This document shows positions 1 through 10,841 of a DNA stretch of 64,000 nucleotides, in pieces. Each line of letters begins with the position of its first letter. Position 1 is the stretch's first letter. Under the pieces are notes generated by a model. The model saw only the letters and a list, made by a program, of their open reading frames with translations, ran no database searches and was not told the DNA's origin. The stretch is taken from positions 1,798,001 through 1,862,000 of the forward strand of contig NZ_JACHWH010000001.1 in NCBI RefSeq assembly GCF_014191255.1, read 5' to 3'. The stretch comes from Amycolatopsis bartoniae (lineage in GTDB: Bacteria > Actinomycetota > Actinomycetes > Mycobacteriales > Pseudonocardiaceae). The translations under genes and the position numbers were made by a program.

Positions 1-176
1 GTACCGTGATCAGGCGAAACGTCCCACCGGGGGCGCTTGCGGTCTCCACCGGACCGCAGCGCAACATTGAAGGCTGGGTGGCCCGGCGCAGGGCGGGCAC
101 ACCCGCGGCGGAGGCGGCGGAAGCCGCGCTCGCCGCCGAAGGGAACCAGGAAACCGAGCGGGAGTCGTCGAAATGA
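1..176 (+). CDS. glmU: GlmU C-terminal end (partial)
   Basis: Only the last 57 codons are present; the 5' part lies before the window. The frame starting at base 3 reads through the segment [15 protein letters not shown], which is characteristic of the C-terminal left-handed beta-helix end of bifunctional N-acetylglucosamine-1-phosphate uridyltransferase / glucosamine-1-phosphate acetyltransferase. That enzyme makes UDP-GlcNAc for peptidoglycan. An Ala/Glu-rich tail follows, typical of actinobacterial GlmU. The stop codon overlaps the prs start by four bases (ATGA), so the two are probably translationally coupled. The glmU-prs order is conserved in mycobacteria, which supports the call. Confidence 0.85.
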   Translation, partial: TVIRRNVPPGALAVSTGPQRNIEGWVARRRAGTPAAEAAEAALAAEGNQETERESSK

Positions 177-1153
177 GTCCTAAGTCCGGCACGCCGAAGA
201 AGAACCTCATGCTCTTCTCCGGCCGCGCACACCGGGAACTCGCGGAAGAGGTGGCCAAGCACCTCAACGTGACGATCACCCCGCAGACCGCGCACACCTT
301 CGCCAACGGCGAGCTGTTCGTGCGGTTCGAGGAGTCGGTGCGCGGCACGGACGCCTTCGTCATCCAGAGCCACACCACGCCCATCAACGAGTGGGTGATG
401 GAGCAGCTGATCATGGTGGACGCGCTCAAGCGCGCGAGCGCCAAGCGGATCACCGTGGTCATGCCGTTCTACCCGTACGCGCGGCAGGACAAGAAGCACA
501 AGGGCCGCGAGCCGATCTCGGCGCGGCTGATCGCGGACCTGTTCAAGACCGCGGGCGCCGACCGGATCATGACGGTCGACCTGCACACCGCGCAGATCCA
601 GGGCTTCTTCGACGGCCCGGTGGACCACCTGTTCGCGCAGAGCCTGCTGGCCGACCACATCAAGAAGACCTACGGCGACGCCGACATCGCGGTGGTCTCG
701 CCGGACTCCGGCCGCGTGCGGCTGGCGGAGAAGTGGGCGCAGCAGCTGGGCGACCGGCCGATCGCGTTCATCCACAAGACGCGTGACCCGGACAAGCCGA
801 ACCAGGCGGTGGCCAACCGCGTGGTCGGCCAGGTCGAGGGCAAGCTGTGTGTGCTCGTCGACGACATGATCGACACCGGTGGCACGATCGTGAAGGCGTG
901 TGACGCGCTGCTGGCCGAGGGCGCGGCCGACGTCGTCATCGCCACCACGCACGGCATCCTGTCCGACCCGGCCACCGAGCGGCTCTCGGAGTGCAAGGCG
1001 CGCGAGATCATCGTCACGAACTCGCTGCCGATCCCGGAGGAGAAGATCTTCCCGCGGCTCACGGTGCTGTCGATCGCGCCGATGCTCGCGGAGGCCATCC
1101 AGCAGGTCTTCGAGGACGGCTCGGTGACGAGCCTCTTCGACGGCCACGCCTGA
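173..1153 (+). CDS. prs: Ribose-phosphate pyrophosphokinase
   Basis: This 326-residue protein makes phosphoribosyl pyrophosphate from ribose-5-phosphate and ATP for nucleotide, His and Trp synthesis. The length is normal for class I PRPP synthetase. Visible motifs are the ATP-binding stretch [16 protein letters not shown] near residue 103, [11 protein letters not shown] near 135, and the PRPP-binding loop [10 protein letters not shown] near residue 228. The ATG overlaps the glmU stop by four bases, so glmU and prs form one operon. A strong hairpin follows the stop codon and ends the operon. Confidence 0.97.
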   Translation: MSPKSGTPKKNLMLFSGRAHRELAEEVAKHLNVTITPQTAHTFANGELFVRFEESVRGTDAFVIQSHTTPINEWVMEQLIMVDALKRASAKRITVVMPFYPYARQDKKHKGREPISARLIADLFKTAGADRIMTVDLHTAQIQGFFDGPVDHLFAQSLLADHIKKTYGDADIAVVSPDSGRVRLAEKWAQQLGDRPIAFIHKTRDPDKPNQAVANRVVGQVEGKLCVLVDDMIDTGGTIVKACDALLAEGAADVVIATTHGILSDPATERLSECKAREIIVTNSLPIPEEKIFPRLTVLSIAPMLAEAIQQVFEDGSVTSLFDGHA

Positions 1154-1163
1154 TCCCCGGCCC

Positions 1164-1199
1164 ACGGCGAACGACCGGTGCGAACCGGTCGTTCGCCGT
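1164..1199 (+). terminator. Perfect 16-bp hairpin after prs
   Basis: The arms acggcgaacgaccggt (1164-1179) and accggtcgttcgccgt (1184-1199) pair perfectly around a four-base GCGA loop. There is no U-tract, as is usual for actinobacterial terminators. It lies 10 bases past the prs stop and before the convergent lipoprotein gene, so it could act on both strands. Confidence 0.85.
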
Positions 1200-1217
1200 G
1201 TCGGTCTTCGGGGCTGA

Positions 1218-2243
1218 TCAGGGAGTCAGCGCCGCGGCGACCTCGTTCTTCAGCGCGGCCGGGTCGACGGTCGCCACCGGTTCGGCCGATACGTTCGGCG
1301 TCGCGGCCACCCGCGCGGTCCCGGTCAGCTTCGGCAGCGCGAACTTCACCGAGCACGACAACGTGGAAGTCCCGTTCAGCGGTGTGACCAGCTCCTGCCC
1401 GCAGTCCTGCTCGCCGAGCCTCGGCGACGACACCGCGGTCTTCAGCACCACCCGCGCCGACGCCCTCGGCGCGTCCCCGAGCAGGTCGTTGTCGACGTGC
1501 ACGGTGTCAGTGCAGGCGCCCGAACCGGTGCAGTGCAGCGTGTGGCCGGTGACCGTGGTGGCGACCACCGGCCCGGCCACGAACGGCTGACCGAGCCCGT
1601 CCAGCGTCTCGTCGAACCGCGACCGCAGGTCCGCGAGCCGGTCGGCCACCACCGGCCGGACGCCGATGTCGGTGCGGCCGACCGTCTGCGGCACGACCGG
1701 CGCCAGCAGCGCCGACGCGAAGCTCACCACCCGGTAGGGCGGCGCCGCGGTCACCCGGAGGCCGGACAGGTCGAACACGTCCAGCCCGTCGGCCAGCGTG
1801 GCGCGCAGCGACCGGTCCACCGGCGAGACCGCCGACCGCAGCGCCTGCGCCACGGTCGCCGGCGCGAACGTCCAGCCGGGGTCGAAGGCCAGCACCGCAC
1901 GCGCCCAGCGGGCGCCGTACTCGGCCGCCCGGTCCGCCGCCATGCCCTGCTCCTGCCAGTGCGCCGCGGGCGCCCGCACGAACAGGTCACCGCCCGCGCG
2001 CAGCGCCTGGACCTCCTGCCCGTGCAGCGGCAGGGTGCCGGTGACCAAACCCTTCTGAGTGACGGTGAAGGCCTGTCCCGAGCCCAGCTCGTACGTCACC
2101 GCCGTCTCGCGGGCCAGCGCGCCGAGCGCGCCCTCCACAGCGGAACGCGGGTCCGGCCCACCTGCGGGTGCAGCGCTTTCACAGGCTGTCAGCAGCAGCA
2201 CCGCGACCAGGGCGAGCAAGCCCCTCACGGTCCTTCGCGGCAT
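1218..2243 (-). CDS. Secreted lipoprotein, function unknown (lpqT position)
   Basis: This 341-residue protein starts with Arg-rich MPRRTVR, a hydrophobic stretch and the lipobox LLTAC, with the lipidated Cys at residue 21, so it should be anchored outside the membrane. The rest is Ala/Val-rich and contains four Cys in two nearby pairs (HCTGSGAC near 234; DCGQ and LSC near 285 and 301), which may form disulfides. I do not recognise a catalytic motif. In M. tuberculosis the lipoprotein LpqT lies between prsA and rplY on the same strand. Here the gene is longer and reversed, so orthology is not established. Confidence 0.75.
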   Translation of the reverse strand: MPRRTVRGLLALVAVLLLTACESAAPAGGPDPRSAVEGALGALARETAVTYELGSGQAFTVTQKGLVTGTLPLHGQEVQALRAGGDLFVRAPAAHWQEQGMAADRAAEYGARWARAVLAFDPGWTFAPATVAQALRSAVSPVDRSLRATLADGLDVFDLSGLRVTAAPPYRVVSFASALLAPVVPQTVGRTDIGVRPVVADRLADLRSRFDETLDGLGQPFVAGPVVATTVTGHTLHCTGSGACTDTVHVDNDLLGDAPRASARVVLKTAVSSPRLGEQDCGQELVTPLNGTSTLSCSVKFALPKLTGTARVAATPNVSAEPVATVDPAALKNEVAAALTP

Positions 2244-2495
2244 TCGGGCACCCCCTGACTTCCAAGCTTCCTACTTGCCGGAGCGACCCACCGCAACCCC
2301 TGGGAGGCGGAATGCTTACACTGAGCAGGTTGTCTCGGCGAGGCGGGCACCACAGGTACCCCCGGTGCCCGACGTGATCGACGCGGCGGCTTGAGTGGCC
2401 ACGCGCTGTGCACGTTTCGCTGGAGCTCGCCGCCGCAGACACCGCCCGCCTGATCCCCGTGCGACAAGATCCACCGTTTTAAGGAGTACAAGACC

Positions 2496-3095
2496 GTGTC
2501 CGAGGTACGTCTGTCCGTCGAGCCGCGCACCGAGTTCGGCAAGGGCGCCGCGCGCCGCACCCGTCGCGCCGGCAAGATCCCCGCAGTGCTGTACGGCCAC
2601 GGCACCGAGCCCCGGCACCTCGCGCTGCCGGCGCTCGAGTTCGCCCGCGTGGTCCGCGAGAACGGCAGCAACGCCGTGCTCACGCTCGACGTGGACAACG
2701 CCAGCGAGCTGGCCCTGACCAAGACCATCACCGTCCACCCGCTCAAGAACTACATCGAGCACGTCGACCTGCTCGTCGTCAAGCGCGGCGAGAAGGTCAC
2801 CGTCGACGTGCCGGTGGTCATCACCGGTGAGCCGGCGCCCGGCGGCCTGGTCAACCAGGACGTCGACACGATCTCGGTCGAGGTCGAGGCGCTGCACATC
2901 CCCGAGCAGTTCGAGGTCTCCATCGACGGCGCCGAGGTCGGCACCCAGATCACGGCGTCGCAGGTCACCCTGCCGTCGGGCGCGAACCTGCTGACCGACC
3001 CCGAGGCGCTGGTCGTCGCGGTCACCGAGCCGCAGGCCGAGGCCACCGACGAGGCCGCGGGCGAGGGCGAAGGCGAAGAGGCCGCCGCGGAGTGA
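2496..3095 (+). CDS. rplY: 50S ribosomal protein bL25 (general stress protein Ctc)
   Basis: This 199-residue protein binds 5S rRNA in the large ribosomal subunit. The N-terminal L25 domain (about 1-90, with [19 protein letters not shown]) is followed by the TL5/CTC beta-domain (about 95-185) and an acidic Glu/Ala tail, the long form found in actinobacteria. It starts with GTG behind AAGGAG at 2481-2486. Its stop overlaps the pth start by four bases (GTGA), the same rplY-pth operon as in mycobacteria. Confidence 0.97.
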   Translation: MSEVRLSVEPRTEFGKGAARRTRRAGKIPAVLYGHGTEPRHLALPALEFARVVRENGSNAVLTLDVDNASELALTKTITVHPLKNYIEHVDLLVVKRGEKVTVDVPVVITGEPAPGGLVNQDVDTISVEVEALHIPEQFEVSIDGAEVGTQITASQVTLPSGANLLTDPEALVVAVTEPQAEATDEAAGEGEGEEAAAE

Positions 3096-3688
3096 CCGCT
3101 CCCGATCTGCCCGGGACCGACGAGCAGGTGCTGCTCGTCGGTCTCGGCAACCCCGGGCCCCGCTACGCCGCCAACCGGCACAACGTGGGGTTCATGGTGC
3201 TGGACGAGCTCGCCGCGCGCGTGGGCGGGAAGTTCAAGGCGCACAAGGGCGGCGCGGAGGTGCTCGAAGGCAGGCTGGCCGGGCGCCGCGTCGTGCTGGC
3301 GAAGCCGCGCTCGTTCATGAACCTCTCCGGCGGGCCCGTCGCGGGCACCGCCAAGTTCTACAAGATCGGGCCGGAGGGCGTCGTCGTCGTGCACGACGAG
3401 CTGGACGTGCCGTTCGGCGGGCTCAAGCTGAAGCTCGGCGGCGGCGACAACGGGCACAACGGCCTGCGGTCGATCACCAAGTCGCTCGGCACCCGCGAGT
3501 ACTACCGGGTGCGCTTCGGCATCGGGCGGCCGCCCGGCCGGATGGACCCGGCGGATTTCGTGTTGAAGGACTTCTCGACGGTCGAGCGCAAGGAGCTCCC
3601 GTTCGAGGTCGACAGGTGCGCCGACGCGGTCGAGGCGCTCCTCGGCAAAGGGCTGACGGCGGCTCAGAACGCCTTCCACGCTGGGTAG
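3092..3688 (+). CDS. pth: Peptidyl-tRNA hydrolase
   Basis: This enzyme releases peptides from peptidyl-tRNA that has dropped off ribosomes. The 198-residue length is typical. The family motif [16 protein letters not shown] contains Asn20 and the catalytic His30. [12 protein letters not shown] and [11 protein letters not shown] are the other substrate-binding motifs. The GTG start overlaps the rplY stop, and a small hairpin follows 10 bases after the stop. Confidence 0.97.
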   Translation: MTAPDLPGTDEQVLLVGLGNPGPRYAANRHNVGFMVLDELAARVGGKFKAHKGGAEVLEGRLAGRRVVLAKPRSFMNLSGGPVAGTAKFYKIGPEGVVVVHDELDVPFGGLKLKLGGGDNGHNGLRSITKSLGTREYYRVRFGIGRPPGRMDPADFVLKDFSTVERKELPFEVDRCADAVEALLGKGLTAAQNAFHAG

Positions 3689-3697
3689 CCGTCTTTC

Positions 3698-3713
3698 ACC
3701 CACAGGCGTGGGT
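3698..3713 (+). terminator. Short hairpin after rplY-pth
   Basis: ACCCAC and GTGGGT (3698-3703, 3708-3713) form a six-bp stem with loop AGGC, followed by TGCTTCT. This is modest but well placed to end the rplY-pth operon. Confidence 0.55.
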
Positions 3714-3749
3714 TGCTTCTCCCCATCGTGTTTCTGCGCGAGCCGGACC

Positions 3750-3778
3750 TTTCCGGCGCGGTGTGCCGCGGCTAGGAC
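3750..3778 (+). promoter_or_regulatory. Candidate promoter for the DivIVA-motif gene
   Basis: A TTTCCG -35-like hexamer (3750-3755) lies 17 bases before TAGGAC (3773-3778), which resembles actinobacterial -10 boxes. Initiation would fall near 3785. That rules out the upstream in-frame ATG at 3708 and agrees with translation from 3825. Confidence 0.35.
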
Positions 3779-3824
3779 TGTGTGCGGGAAGAGTCCCGGT
3801 CTAGCTGAATGTGGAGAACCCGTC

Positions 3825-4181
3825 ATGTCTCTTACCGCCGAAGAGGTCCGCCGCGTGGAGTTCGGGAACGCGCCGATCGGGCGGCGCGGCTACGCCAAGA
3901 ACGAGGTGGACGCGTTCGTCCGGCGCATCGCGAAGACCCTGGAGGGCGAGGACGACCTCACCGCGGCCGAGGTGCACCACGTGATGTTCGACAAGCCGCT
4001 GCTCGGCAAGCGCGGGTACGACGAGCGCGAGGTGGACGAGTTCCTGGAGCGGGCGGAGGACACGCTGGCCACGTTCACCAGCCGGGCGCACCCACTGCCG
4101 AAGGCGCGCACGGGCGCGGAGCCGGGTGTGCACACCCCGGCGCCGGGCCCACAGCCGAGCGTGGAGCTGAGCCAGTCCTGA
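3825..4181 (+). CDS. Small protein with two DivIVA-type motifs
   Basis: The protein is 118 residues long when started at the ATG behind TGGAG (3812-3816). It has two tandem copies of a DivIVA/Wag31-like motif: a Phe-Gly/Asp-x-x-Pro-Ile/Leu-Gly-x-Arg-Gly-Tyr block followed by EVDAFV (first) or EVDEFL (second) and a short helix. A Pro-rich tail follows. DivIVA domains bind curved membrane and organise polar growth. This copy lacks the long coiled coil of Wag31, so it may be an accessory protein or only share the motif. It is probably cytoplasmic and transcribed alone. Confidence 0.7.
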   Translation: MSLTAEEVRRVEFGNAPIGRRGYAKNEVDAFVRRIAKTLEGEDDLTAAEVHHVMFDKPLLGKRGYDEREVDEFLERAEDTLATFTSRAHPLPKARTGAEPGVHTPAPGPQPSVELSQS

Positions 4182-4188
4182 GGTGCGT

Positions 4189-4223
4189 GGAGGGGCGGGT
4201 CACCGGTGGCGTCCCGCCCCTCC
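4189..4223. terminator. Bidirectional hairpin between convergent genes
   Basis: GGAGGGGCGGG (4189-4199) pairs perfectly with CCCGCCCCTCC (4213-4223) around a 13-base loop. It is placed between the stops of the DivIVA-motif gene and the convergent acyl-adenylating enzyme gene. Confidence 0.75.
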
Positions 4224-4229
4224 GGCGCG

Positions 4230-5918
4230 TCAGTGGCTTGCCGACTGGTGGATGCGGTCCGCGAACTGCGCCGCCGTCGCCGCGCGTTTCACCTTGCCCG
4301 AGGGGGTCTTGGGCAGGCTGCCGGACGGCAGGACGACCACCGCGTACGGGCGCAGGTCCACCGCGTCACGCACGCGTGCCGAGACCTCCTTCACCAGCCG
4401 CCGCTCGGCGTCGGCGTCTCCGGCGAGCTTCGACTCCAGCACCACCGCGAACCGCTCCCGTCGGGTGCCCGCGTCGATCCGCACGGCCACCGCGTTCCCG
4501 GCCCGCACGCCTTCGACCGACGTCGCCGCGCGTTCGATGTCCGTCGGGTAGATGTTGCGGCCGCCCATGATGATGACGTCCTTCTTGCGGCCGCAGATGA
4601 CGATCTGCCCGTCCACCAGGTATCCGAGGTCGCCGGTGTTGAGCCAGCCGTCGGCGTCCTGCGTCGGCACCGGGCCGTCGACCGTCAGGTACCCCGGGGT
4701 CACCGCCTCGCCGCGCAGCCGGATCTCCCCGACCTCGCGCTCGCCCCGCCGCTTGCCCTCGGCGTCCACGATCTCCGCTTCGAGCCCGTCCAACGGCCGC
4801 CCCAGGACCGCGAACGACCGCACCTCCTCGGTGCCGCGCCGCGGGTCACCCTCGGGCACCGGCACCGCGCGGTCGTCGGCCTCCAGCGCGTCCGCTTCGA
4901 CGTAGTCCAGCGTCAGCCCGGTGAACAGCGGCGCGAACGAGACGGCGAGCGTCGCCTCGGCCATGCCGTACGCGGGGAAAACGCACTCCGGGGGCATCTT
5001 GAACCGCGCACCCGCGTCGGTGAACGTCTTCACGGCCGTCTCGTCGATCGGCTCGGCGCCGTTGAGCGCAATGCGCAGCGTGGACAGGTCGTAGGCGTCG
5101 TCGTCCTCGACCTTGGCCAGACGCCGCCCCACGATCGCGTAGGCGAAGTTCGGCGCGGCGGTGGTGGTCGCCTTGTACTTGCTGATCAGCTCGGGCCAGA
5201 CCAGCGGCCCGGACAGGAACTCGACGGGCGTGATCTTGATCAGCTCGACGCCGAACGTCATCGGCACGGTCAGGAACCCGACCATGCCCATGTCGTGGAA
5301 GGTCGGCAGCCAGGACACCATGATGTCGCGGTCGAACACGAACTCCGCGCGGTCGACCATCGCCTTGATGTTGGTGTACAGGTTGCCGTGGTTGATCCGC
5401 ACCGCCTTGGGCTCGGCGGTGGAACCGCTGGTGAGCTGCAGCAGCGCGACGTCGTCCTCGGTCACGGGCACGGGCTCGGCGAGCGGTTCGGCTTCGAGCA
5501 GCTCGGTGATCACGCGGAAGGCGATGTCGTGCTCGGTGAGCACGGGGGCGAGCGCGTCGAACGGCTCGCCGAGCAGCACCAGCCCGGCGCCGATCATGTT
5601 CAGCACCTTGACGGTGTCCTCCGCCCACACGGCGAGGTCCGTCCGCGGCGTCGGCTGGTGCAGCATGGTGACGCTGCCGCCGGCGAGCCACACGCCCTGC
5701 ACGGTCGGGGCGATCAACGCGGGCGCGGCCGCCAGCACGGCGACCGGCGTCCCCGGCCGCAACCCGTGCTCGACGAGCCCGCCCGCCAGGCGCTTGGCCT
5801 GCTCATGGATTTCGGCCCACGTCCGGCGCACCGGCTCCTTGGGCTCCCCGGTGACCATCCCACGCTGCTGACCACCCGCCGTCGCCGTGGCGACGAGCGT
5901 GTCGACGAACCTGCTCAT
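4230..5918 (-). CDS. Fatty-acyl-AMP ligase / acyl-CoA synthetase (Pks16-like)
   Basis: This 562-residue ANL-superfamily enzyme should activate a fatty acid with ATP to an acyl-adenylate. Visible are the P-loop LQLTSGSTAEPKAVRI, SWLPTFHDMGMVGFL, the hinge GDLGYLVDGQIVICGRKKDVI, and a C-terminal PKTPSGKVKR with the adenylating Lys. The position after pth matches Rv1013 (pks16) of M. tuberculosis, itself an acyl-adenylating enzyme. Whether the product goes to CoA or to a carrier protein cannot be read here. I chose the ATG at 5918; a GTG at 5954 overlapping the upstream gene's stop by four bases is the alternative. Confidence 0.85.
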   Translation of the reverse strand: MSRFVDTLVATATAGGQQRGMVTGEPKEPVRRTWAEIHEQAKRLAGGLVEHGLRPGTPVAVLAAAPALIAPTVQGVWLAGGSVTMLHQPTPRTDLAVWAEDTVKVLNMIGAGLVLLGEPFDALAPVLTEHDIAFRVITELLEAEPLAEPVPVTEDDVALLQLTSGSTAEPKAVRINHGNLYTNIKAMVDRAEFVFDRDIMVSWLPTFHDMGMVGFLTVPMTFGVELIKITPVEFLSGPLVWPELISKYKATTTAAPNFAYAIVGRRLAKVEDDDAYDLSTLRIALNGAEPIDETAVKTFTDAGARFKMPPECVFPAYGMAEATLAVSFAPLFTGLTLDYVEADALEADDRAVPVPEGDPRRGTEEVRSFAVLGRPLDGLEAEIVDAEGKRRGEREVGEIRLRGEAVTPGYLTVDGPVPTQDADGWLNTGDLGYLVDGQIVICGRKKDVIIMGGRNIYPTDIERAATSVEGVRAGNAVAVRIDAGTRRERFAVVLESKLAGDADAERRLVKEVSARVRDAVDLRPYAVVVLPSGSLPKTPSGKVKRAATAAQFADRIHQSASH

Positions 5919-5950
5919 GGTGCAGACCCTAACTGGTGGGGTGAACTCGT

Positions 5951-7699
<1,749 letters not shown>

Positions 7700-8659
7700 T
7701 TAGGCGTGCACCTGGGGAGGAGGAGTGGGACGAACGTCGTCGCCGGTGACGAACCGGGCACCGGGCACCGGGCCGTGGGCCACGCGGGTGGTGCGGCACA
7801 CGCCGGCTCCCGCCAGCTCGGCGGCCACCTCCAGCGCGCTTTCCCCGTCGGCGCACAGGAAAGCGCACGTCGGGCCCGAGCCGGACACGGTGCCGGCGAG
7901 CGCACCGGCGTTGACGCCCGCGCGCAGGGTGCGGCGCAGGCCCGGTCGCAGCGAGACCGCCGCGGCCTGCAGGTCGTTGCCGAGCAGCAGCGCGAGCTGC
8001 CGCGGGTCACCGGACGCGAGCGCCTCGACGGCGGGCGCGTGCGAGCCGACGCGCGGCGGGTTCCCGCTCTCCCGCAACCGGTCCAGCTCACCGAACACGC
8101 GCGGGGTGGACAGTCCTTCGTGGTCGAACGCGAGCACCCAGTGGAACGTGTGCCGCGACAGCACGGGCACGAGTTGCTCACCGCGGCCGGTGCCCAGCGC
8201 CGTGCCGCCGTACAGCGCGAACGGCACGTCACTGCCGAGCGTCGCCGCGATACCGGCCAGCTCGTCGCGGCCGATCTCCAGCTTCCACAGCGCGGCGAGC
8301 GCGACCAGCGTGCCCGCCGCGTCGGCGCTGCCACCCGCCATGCCACCGGCGACGGGAATTCCCTTGCGGACGGTCACCCGCACCTTCGGGTCGCTCTTGC
8401 CCACGTGCGCGGCCAGCGCCTCGACGGCGCGCCACGCGAGGTTGTCCGGACCGGTCGGCACCTGGTCCGCGCCCTCCCCGGAGATCTCCAGGCCCGGCTC
8501 TTCGGCGACCGCGACCGTCACCTCGTCCGACAGCGACAGGGCGTGGAACACGGTGGTCAGGTCGTGGTAACCGTCCTCACGCAGGTCGCCGACGGACAGG
8601 TGCAGGTTGATCTTCGAGGGCACCCGCACGGTGACTGGTGGCGGAACGACGGCAAGCAC
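7700..8659 (-). CDS. ispE: 4-diphosphocytidyl-2-C-methyl-D-erythritol kinase
   Basis: This GHMP-family kinase phosphorylates CDP-methylerythritol in the MEP isoprenoid pathway. The 319-residue length is normal. Visible motifs are [11 protein letters not shown] at the N-terminus, the ATP-binding [17 protein letters not shown], and [10 protein letters not shown] near the C-terminus. The GTG start gives [19 protein letters not shown]. The ispE-rsmA-rpfB neighbourhood is conserved in actinobacteria, although here a TetR/MFS pair and a MetN-like gene separate ispE from rsmA. Confidence 0.96.
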   Translation of the reverse strand: MLAVVPPPVTVRVPSKINLHLSVGDLREDGYHDLTTVFHALSLSDEVTVAVAEEPGLEISGEGADQVPTGPDNLAWRAVEALAAHVGKSDPKVRVTVRKGIPVAGGMAGGSADAAGTLVALAALWKLEIGRDELAGIAATLGSDVPFALYGGTALGTGRGEQLVPVLSRHTFHWVLAFDHEGLSTPRVFGELDRLRESGNPPRVGSHAPAVEALASGDPRQLALLLGNDLQAAAVSLRPGLRRTLRAGVNAGALAGTVSGSGPTCAFLCADGESALEVAAELAGAGVCRTTRVAHGPVPGARFVTGDDVRPTPPPQVHA

Positions 8660-8668
8660 CCGTCAAGA

Positions 8669-9247
8669 CTACGTGGCCTCCCCCGCCGTCCGCCCGCGAG
8701 GAGAAACAAGTTCCAGCGCGACCTCCAGCGCGACCTTCCCCGGCTCCGAGACGGGGGTGTCCGCCCAGAAGTGGGGCGCGTTGCCCATGATGAGCGCGAC
8801 CAGCGCGAGGCGCCCCCTCAGCTGCGTGGCCGGGTCGCGCTCGCCCGCGCCGATGATCTTGAACAGCTCCTGCATGCGCTCGAACAACGGGTTGCGCCCG
8901 CGGAACTCCTTCATCGCGGGCTGGTTGTCCTGCATGAACCGCATCACCGGGCCGAACCGCCCCTCGACGAGCGCGGCCATCCGGCGGATCAGCTCCTCGC
9001 GGGCCCCGGCGGGGTCCTCCTGCTCACGCGCCCACGCGAGCACCTCGTCCATCGACTCGGCGAGGTCGTCGAGCAGGCTCGAGACGATGTCCTCCTTGGT
9101 GCGGAAGTGGTAGTACAGCGCGGCCTTGGTGACCCCGAGCCGTTCCGCGATCTCCCGCAGCGAGGTCTTCTCGTACCCCTGCTCGACGAACAGGTCGAGC
9201 GCGACCTGCTGGATGCGCTCCCTCGTGTCGCTGCGACGCCCCGCCAT
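8669..9247 (-). CDS. TetR-family repressor
   Basis: The N-terminal helix-turn-helix of this 192-residue protein (about 8-55; ALDLFVEQGYEKTSLREIAE then GVTKAALYYHF) is canonical TetR. The C-terminal half is a variable ligand-binding domain. It is divergent from a DHA2-type exporter, and the gap holds overlapping palindromes, so it most likely represses the exporter and itself. The ligand is unknown. It ends nine bases before ispE begins, so read-through into ispE is possible. Confidence 0.92.
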   Translation of the reverse strand: MAGRRSDTRERIQQVALDLFVEQGYEKTSLREIAERLGVTKAALYYHFRTKEDIVSSLLDDLAESMDEVLAWAREQEDPAGAREELIRRMAALVEGRFGPVMRFMQDNQPAMKEFRGRNPLFERMQELFKIIGAGERDPATQLRGRLALVALIMGNAPHFWADTPVSEPGKVALEVALELVSPRGRTAGEAT

Positions 9248-9280
9248 CGCCGTCCTTCCTGAGACTTTCTCATTACTAAC

Positions 9281-9310
9281 TTGACGCCCGGCTAGTTTCC
9301 AGCTTACCGT
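9281..9310 (+). promoter_or_regulatory. Promoter of the MFS exporter
   Basis: TTGACG (9281-9286) and TACCGT (9305-9310) with an 18-base spacer fit -35 and -10 boxes. The start of transcription would fall just before or inside the palindromic operator at 9319-9343, a good arrangement for repression. Confidence 0.6.
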
Positions 9311-9318
9311 ACGTCCAG

Positions 9319-9343
9319 CAAGTTAACTTGTCGGCCGACAAGT
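9319..9343. promoter_or_regulatory. Overlapping palindromes, likely TetR operator
   Basis: CAAGTTAACTTG (9319-9330) is a perfect 12-bp palindrome. ACTTGTCGGCCGACAAGT (9326-9343) is a perfect 18-bp palindrome sharing five bases with it. Both contain the half-site ACTTG. A further ACTTG copy lies at 9279-9283 over the -35 box. Confidence 0.75.
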
Positions 9344-9381
9344 AATGACTGGCTCTCAGCTTACTTCGTGAGGGGAACTCC

Positions 9382-10800
9382 ATGACAACGACACTCAGCG
9401 CGCCTGCCGAGGCGCGCAGTGACCGGCGCCGGTGGTGGGCGCTGGTCGCGATCGGACTGGCCCAGCTGCTGGTCATCGTCGACACCACCATCGTCAACAT
9501 CGCGCTGCCATCGGCGCAGCACGACCTCGGCATGTCCGACACCGCCCGCCAGTGGACGATCACCGCGTACACGCTGGCGTTCGGCGGGCTCCTGCTGCTC
9601 GGTGGACGGCTCGCCGACCGGCTGGGACGGAAGAACACGCTCATCGTCGGCGCGCTCGGCTTCGCGCTCGCGTCGGCCGTCGGGGGCGCCGCGAGCGGAC
9701 CAGGCATGCTGATCGCGGCCCGCGCGGCGCAGGGGGTCTTCGCCGCGATGCTCGCGCCGTCCACGCTCTCGCTGCTCACGGTCACGTTCACCGAGGCGAA
9801 GGAACGGGCGAAGGCCTTCGGCATCTTCAGCGCGATCATGATGTCCGGCGCCGCGCTCGGCCTGCTCGCCGGCGGCGCGCTCGCGCAGTACCTCGACTGG
9901 CGCTGGTGCCTCTACGTGAACCTGCCGCTCGCCGCGGCGGCCGCGGTGCTCGGCTGGTTCGTGCTGCCGAACGTCGAGGGGCACCGGGAAACCCGGCTCG
10001 ACTGGATCAGCGCGATCCTCGGCAGCGGCGGCATCGTCTCGCTCGTCTACGGGCTGTCGGAGGTGGCCACGCGCGGCTGGGGTTCGGGGCTGGTGCTGGG
10101 TCTGCTCGGCGTCGCCGTGGTGCTGGTGACTGCGTTCGTGCTCCGGCAGGCCCGGGTCGCGAACCCGTTGCTGCCGCTGCGGATCCTCGCCGACCGCACC
10201 CGCTCGGCGGCCTACCTGACCATCGGCGCGGCGTCGTTCGGGATGTTCGGCCTGTTCCTGTTCCTGACCTACCAGCTGCAGGCGATCATGCACTACACGC
10301 CGTTCGAGGCCGGCCTGGCGTTCCTGCCGTTCCTGCTGGGCAACGTGCTCGTGTCGACGCTGCTGTCGCGCCGCCTGCTGCCCCGCACGGGCCCGCGGCC
10401 ACTGCTCACGATCGGCATCCTGCTGATGGCGGTGGGGCTGGCCGGGCTCACGCTGCTGACGCCGGGCGCGTCGTACTGGGGCCTGATCCTGCCGGTCGAG
10501 CTGGTCATCGGCGCCGGGGCGGGATTCGCGATGCCGGTGGTGATGAACACCGCGACCGCGCGGGTCGCGGACGCCGACGCGGGGGTGGCGTCGGCGTTCA
10601 TCACCACCTCCCAGCAGGTCGGCGGCTCGGTCGGCACGGCGTCGCTCAACTCGATCGCCGCCAGCGCGACCACCGCGGCCGCGGGTCTCGGCGCGACGGG
10701 GGCGACCGTGCACGGCTACGCGGTCGCGACCGGCTGGGCGAGCGGGATCCTCACCGCCGCCGCGCTCGGCGTGTTCCTCCTCGTCGGCAAGCGGCGCTGA
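9382..10800 (+). CDS. MFS multidrug exporter, DHA2 (14-TM) type
   Basis: The protein is 472 residues long with about 14 hydrophobic segments. The motif-A region GGRLADRLGRKN and the N-terminal LDTTIVNIALP-like segment (here IVDTTIVNIALPSAQ) define the EmrB/QacA DHA2 drug:H+ antiporter family. The ATG follows GAGGGG at 9371-9376. It is controlled by the divergent TetR gene. The substrate cannot be predicted. A strong terminator follows. Confidence 0.93.
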   Translation: MTTTLSAPAEARSDRRRWWALVAIGLAQLLVIVDTTIVNIALPSAQHDLGMSDTARQWTITAYTLAFGGLLLLGGRLADRLGRKNTLIVGALGFALASAVGGAASGPGMLIAARAAQGVFAAMLAPSTLSLLTVTFTEAKERAKAFGIFSAIMMSGAALGLLAGGALAQYLDWRWCLYVNLPLAAAAAVLGWFVLPNVEGHRETRLDWISAILGSGGIVSLVYGLSEVATRGWGSGLVLGLLGVAVVLVTAFVLRQARVANPLLPLRILADRTRSAAYLTIGAASFGMFGLFLFLTYQLQAIMHYTPFEAGLAFLPFLLGNVLVSTLLSRRLLPRTGPRPLLTIGILLMAVGLAGLTLLTPGASYWGLILPVELVIGAGAGFAMPVVMNTATARVADADAGVASAFITTSQQVGGSVGTASLNSIAASATTAAAGLGATGATVHGYAVATGWASGILTAAALGVFLLVGKRR

Positions 10801-10810
10801 GAGACACGGA

Positions 10811-10834
10811 GGGCCCCACCGCGCGGTGGGGCCC
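10811..10834. terminator. GC-rich hairpin after the MFS gene
   Basis: GGGCCCCACC and GGTGGGGCCC form a perfect 10-bp stem with a GCGC loop, followed by TTT. It separates the MFS gene from the convergent MetN-like gene and probably works in both directions. Confidence 0.85.
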
Positions 10835-10841
10835 TTTCGCG

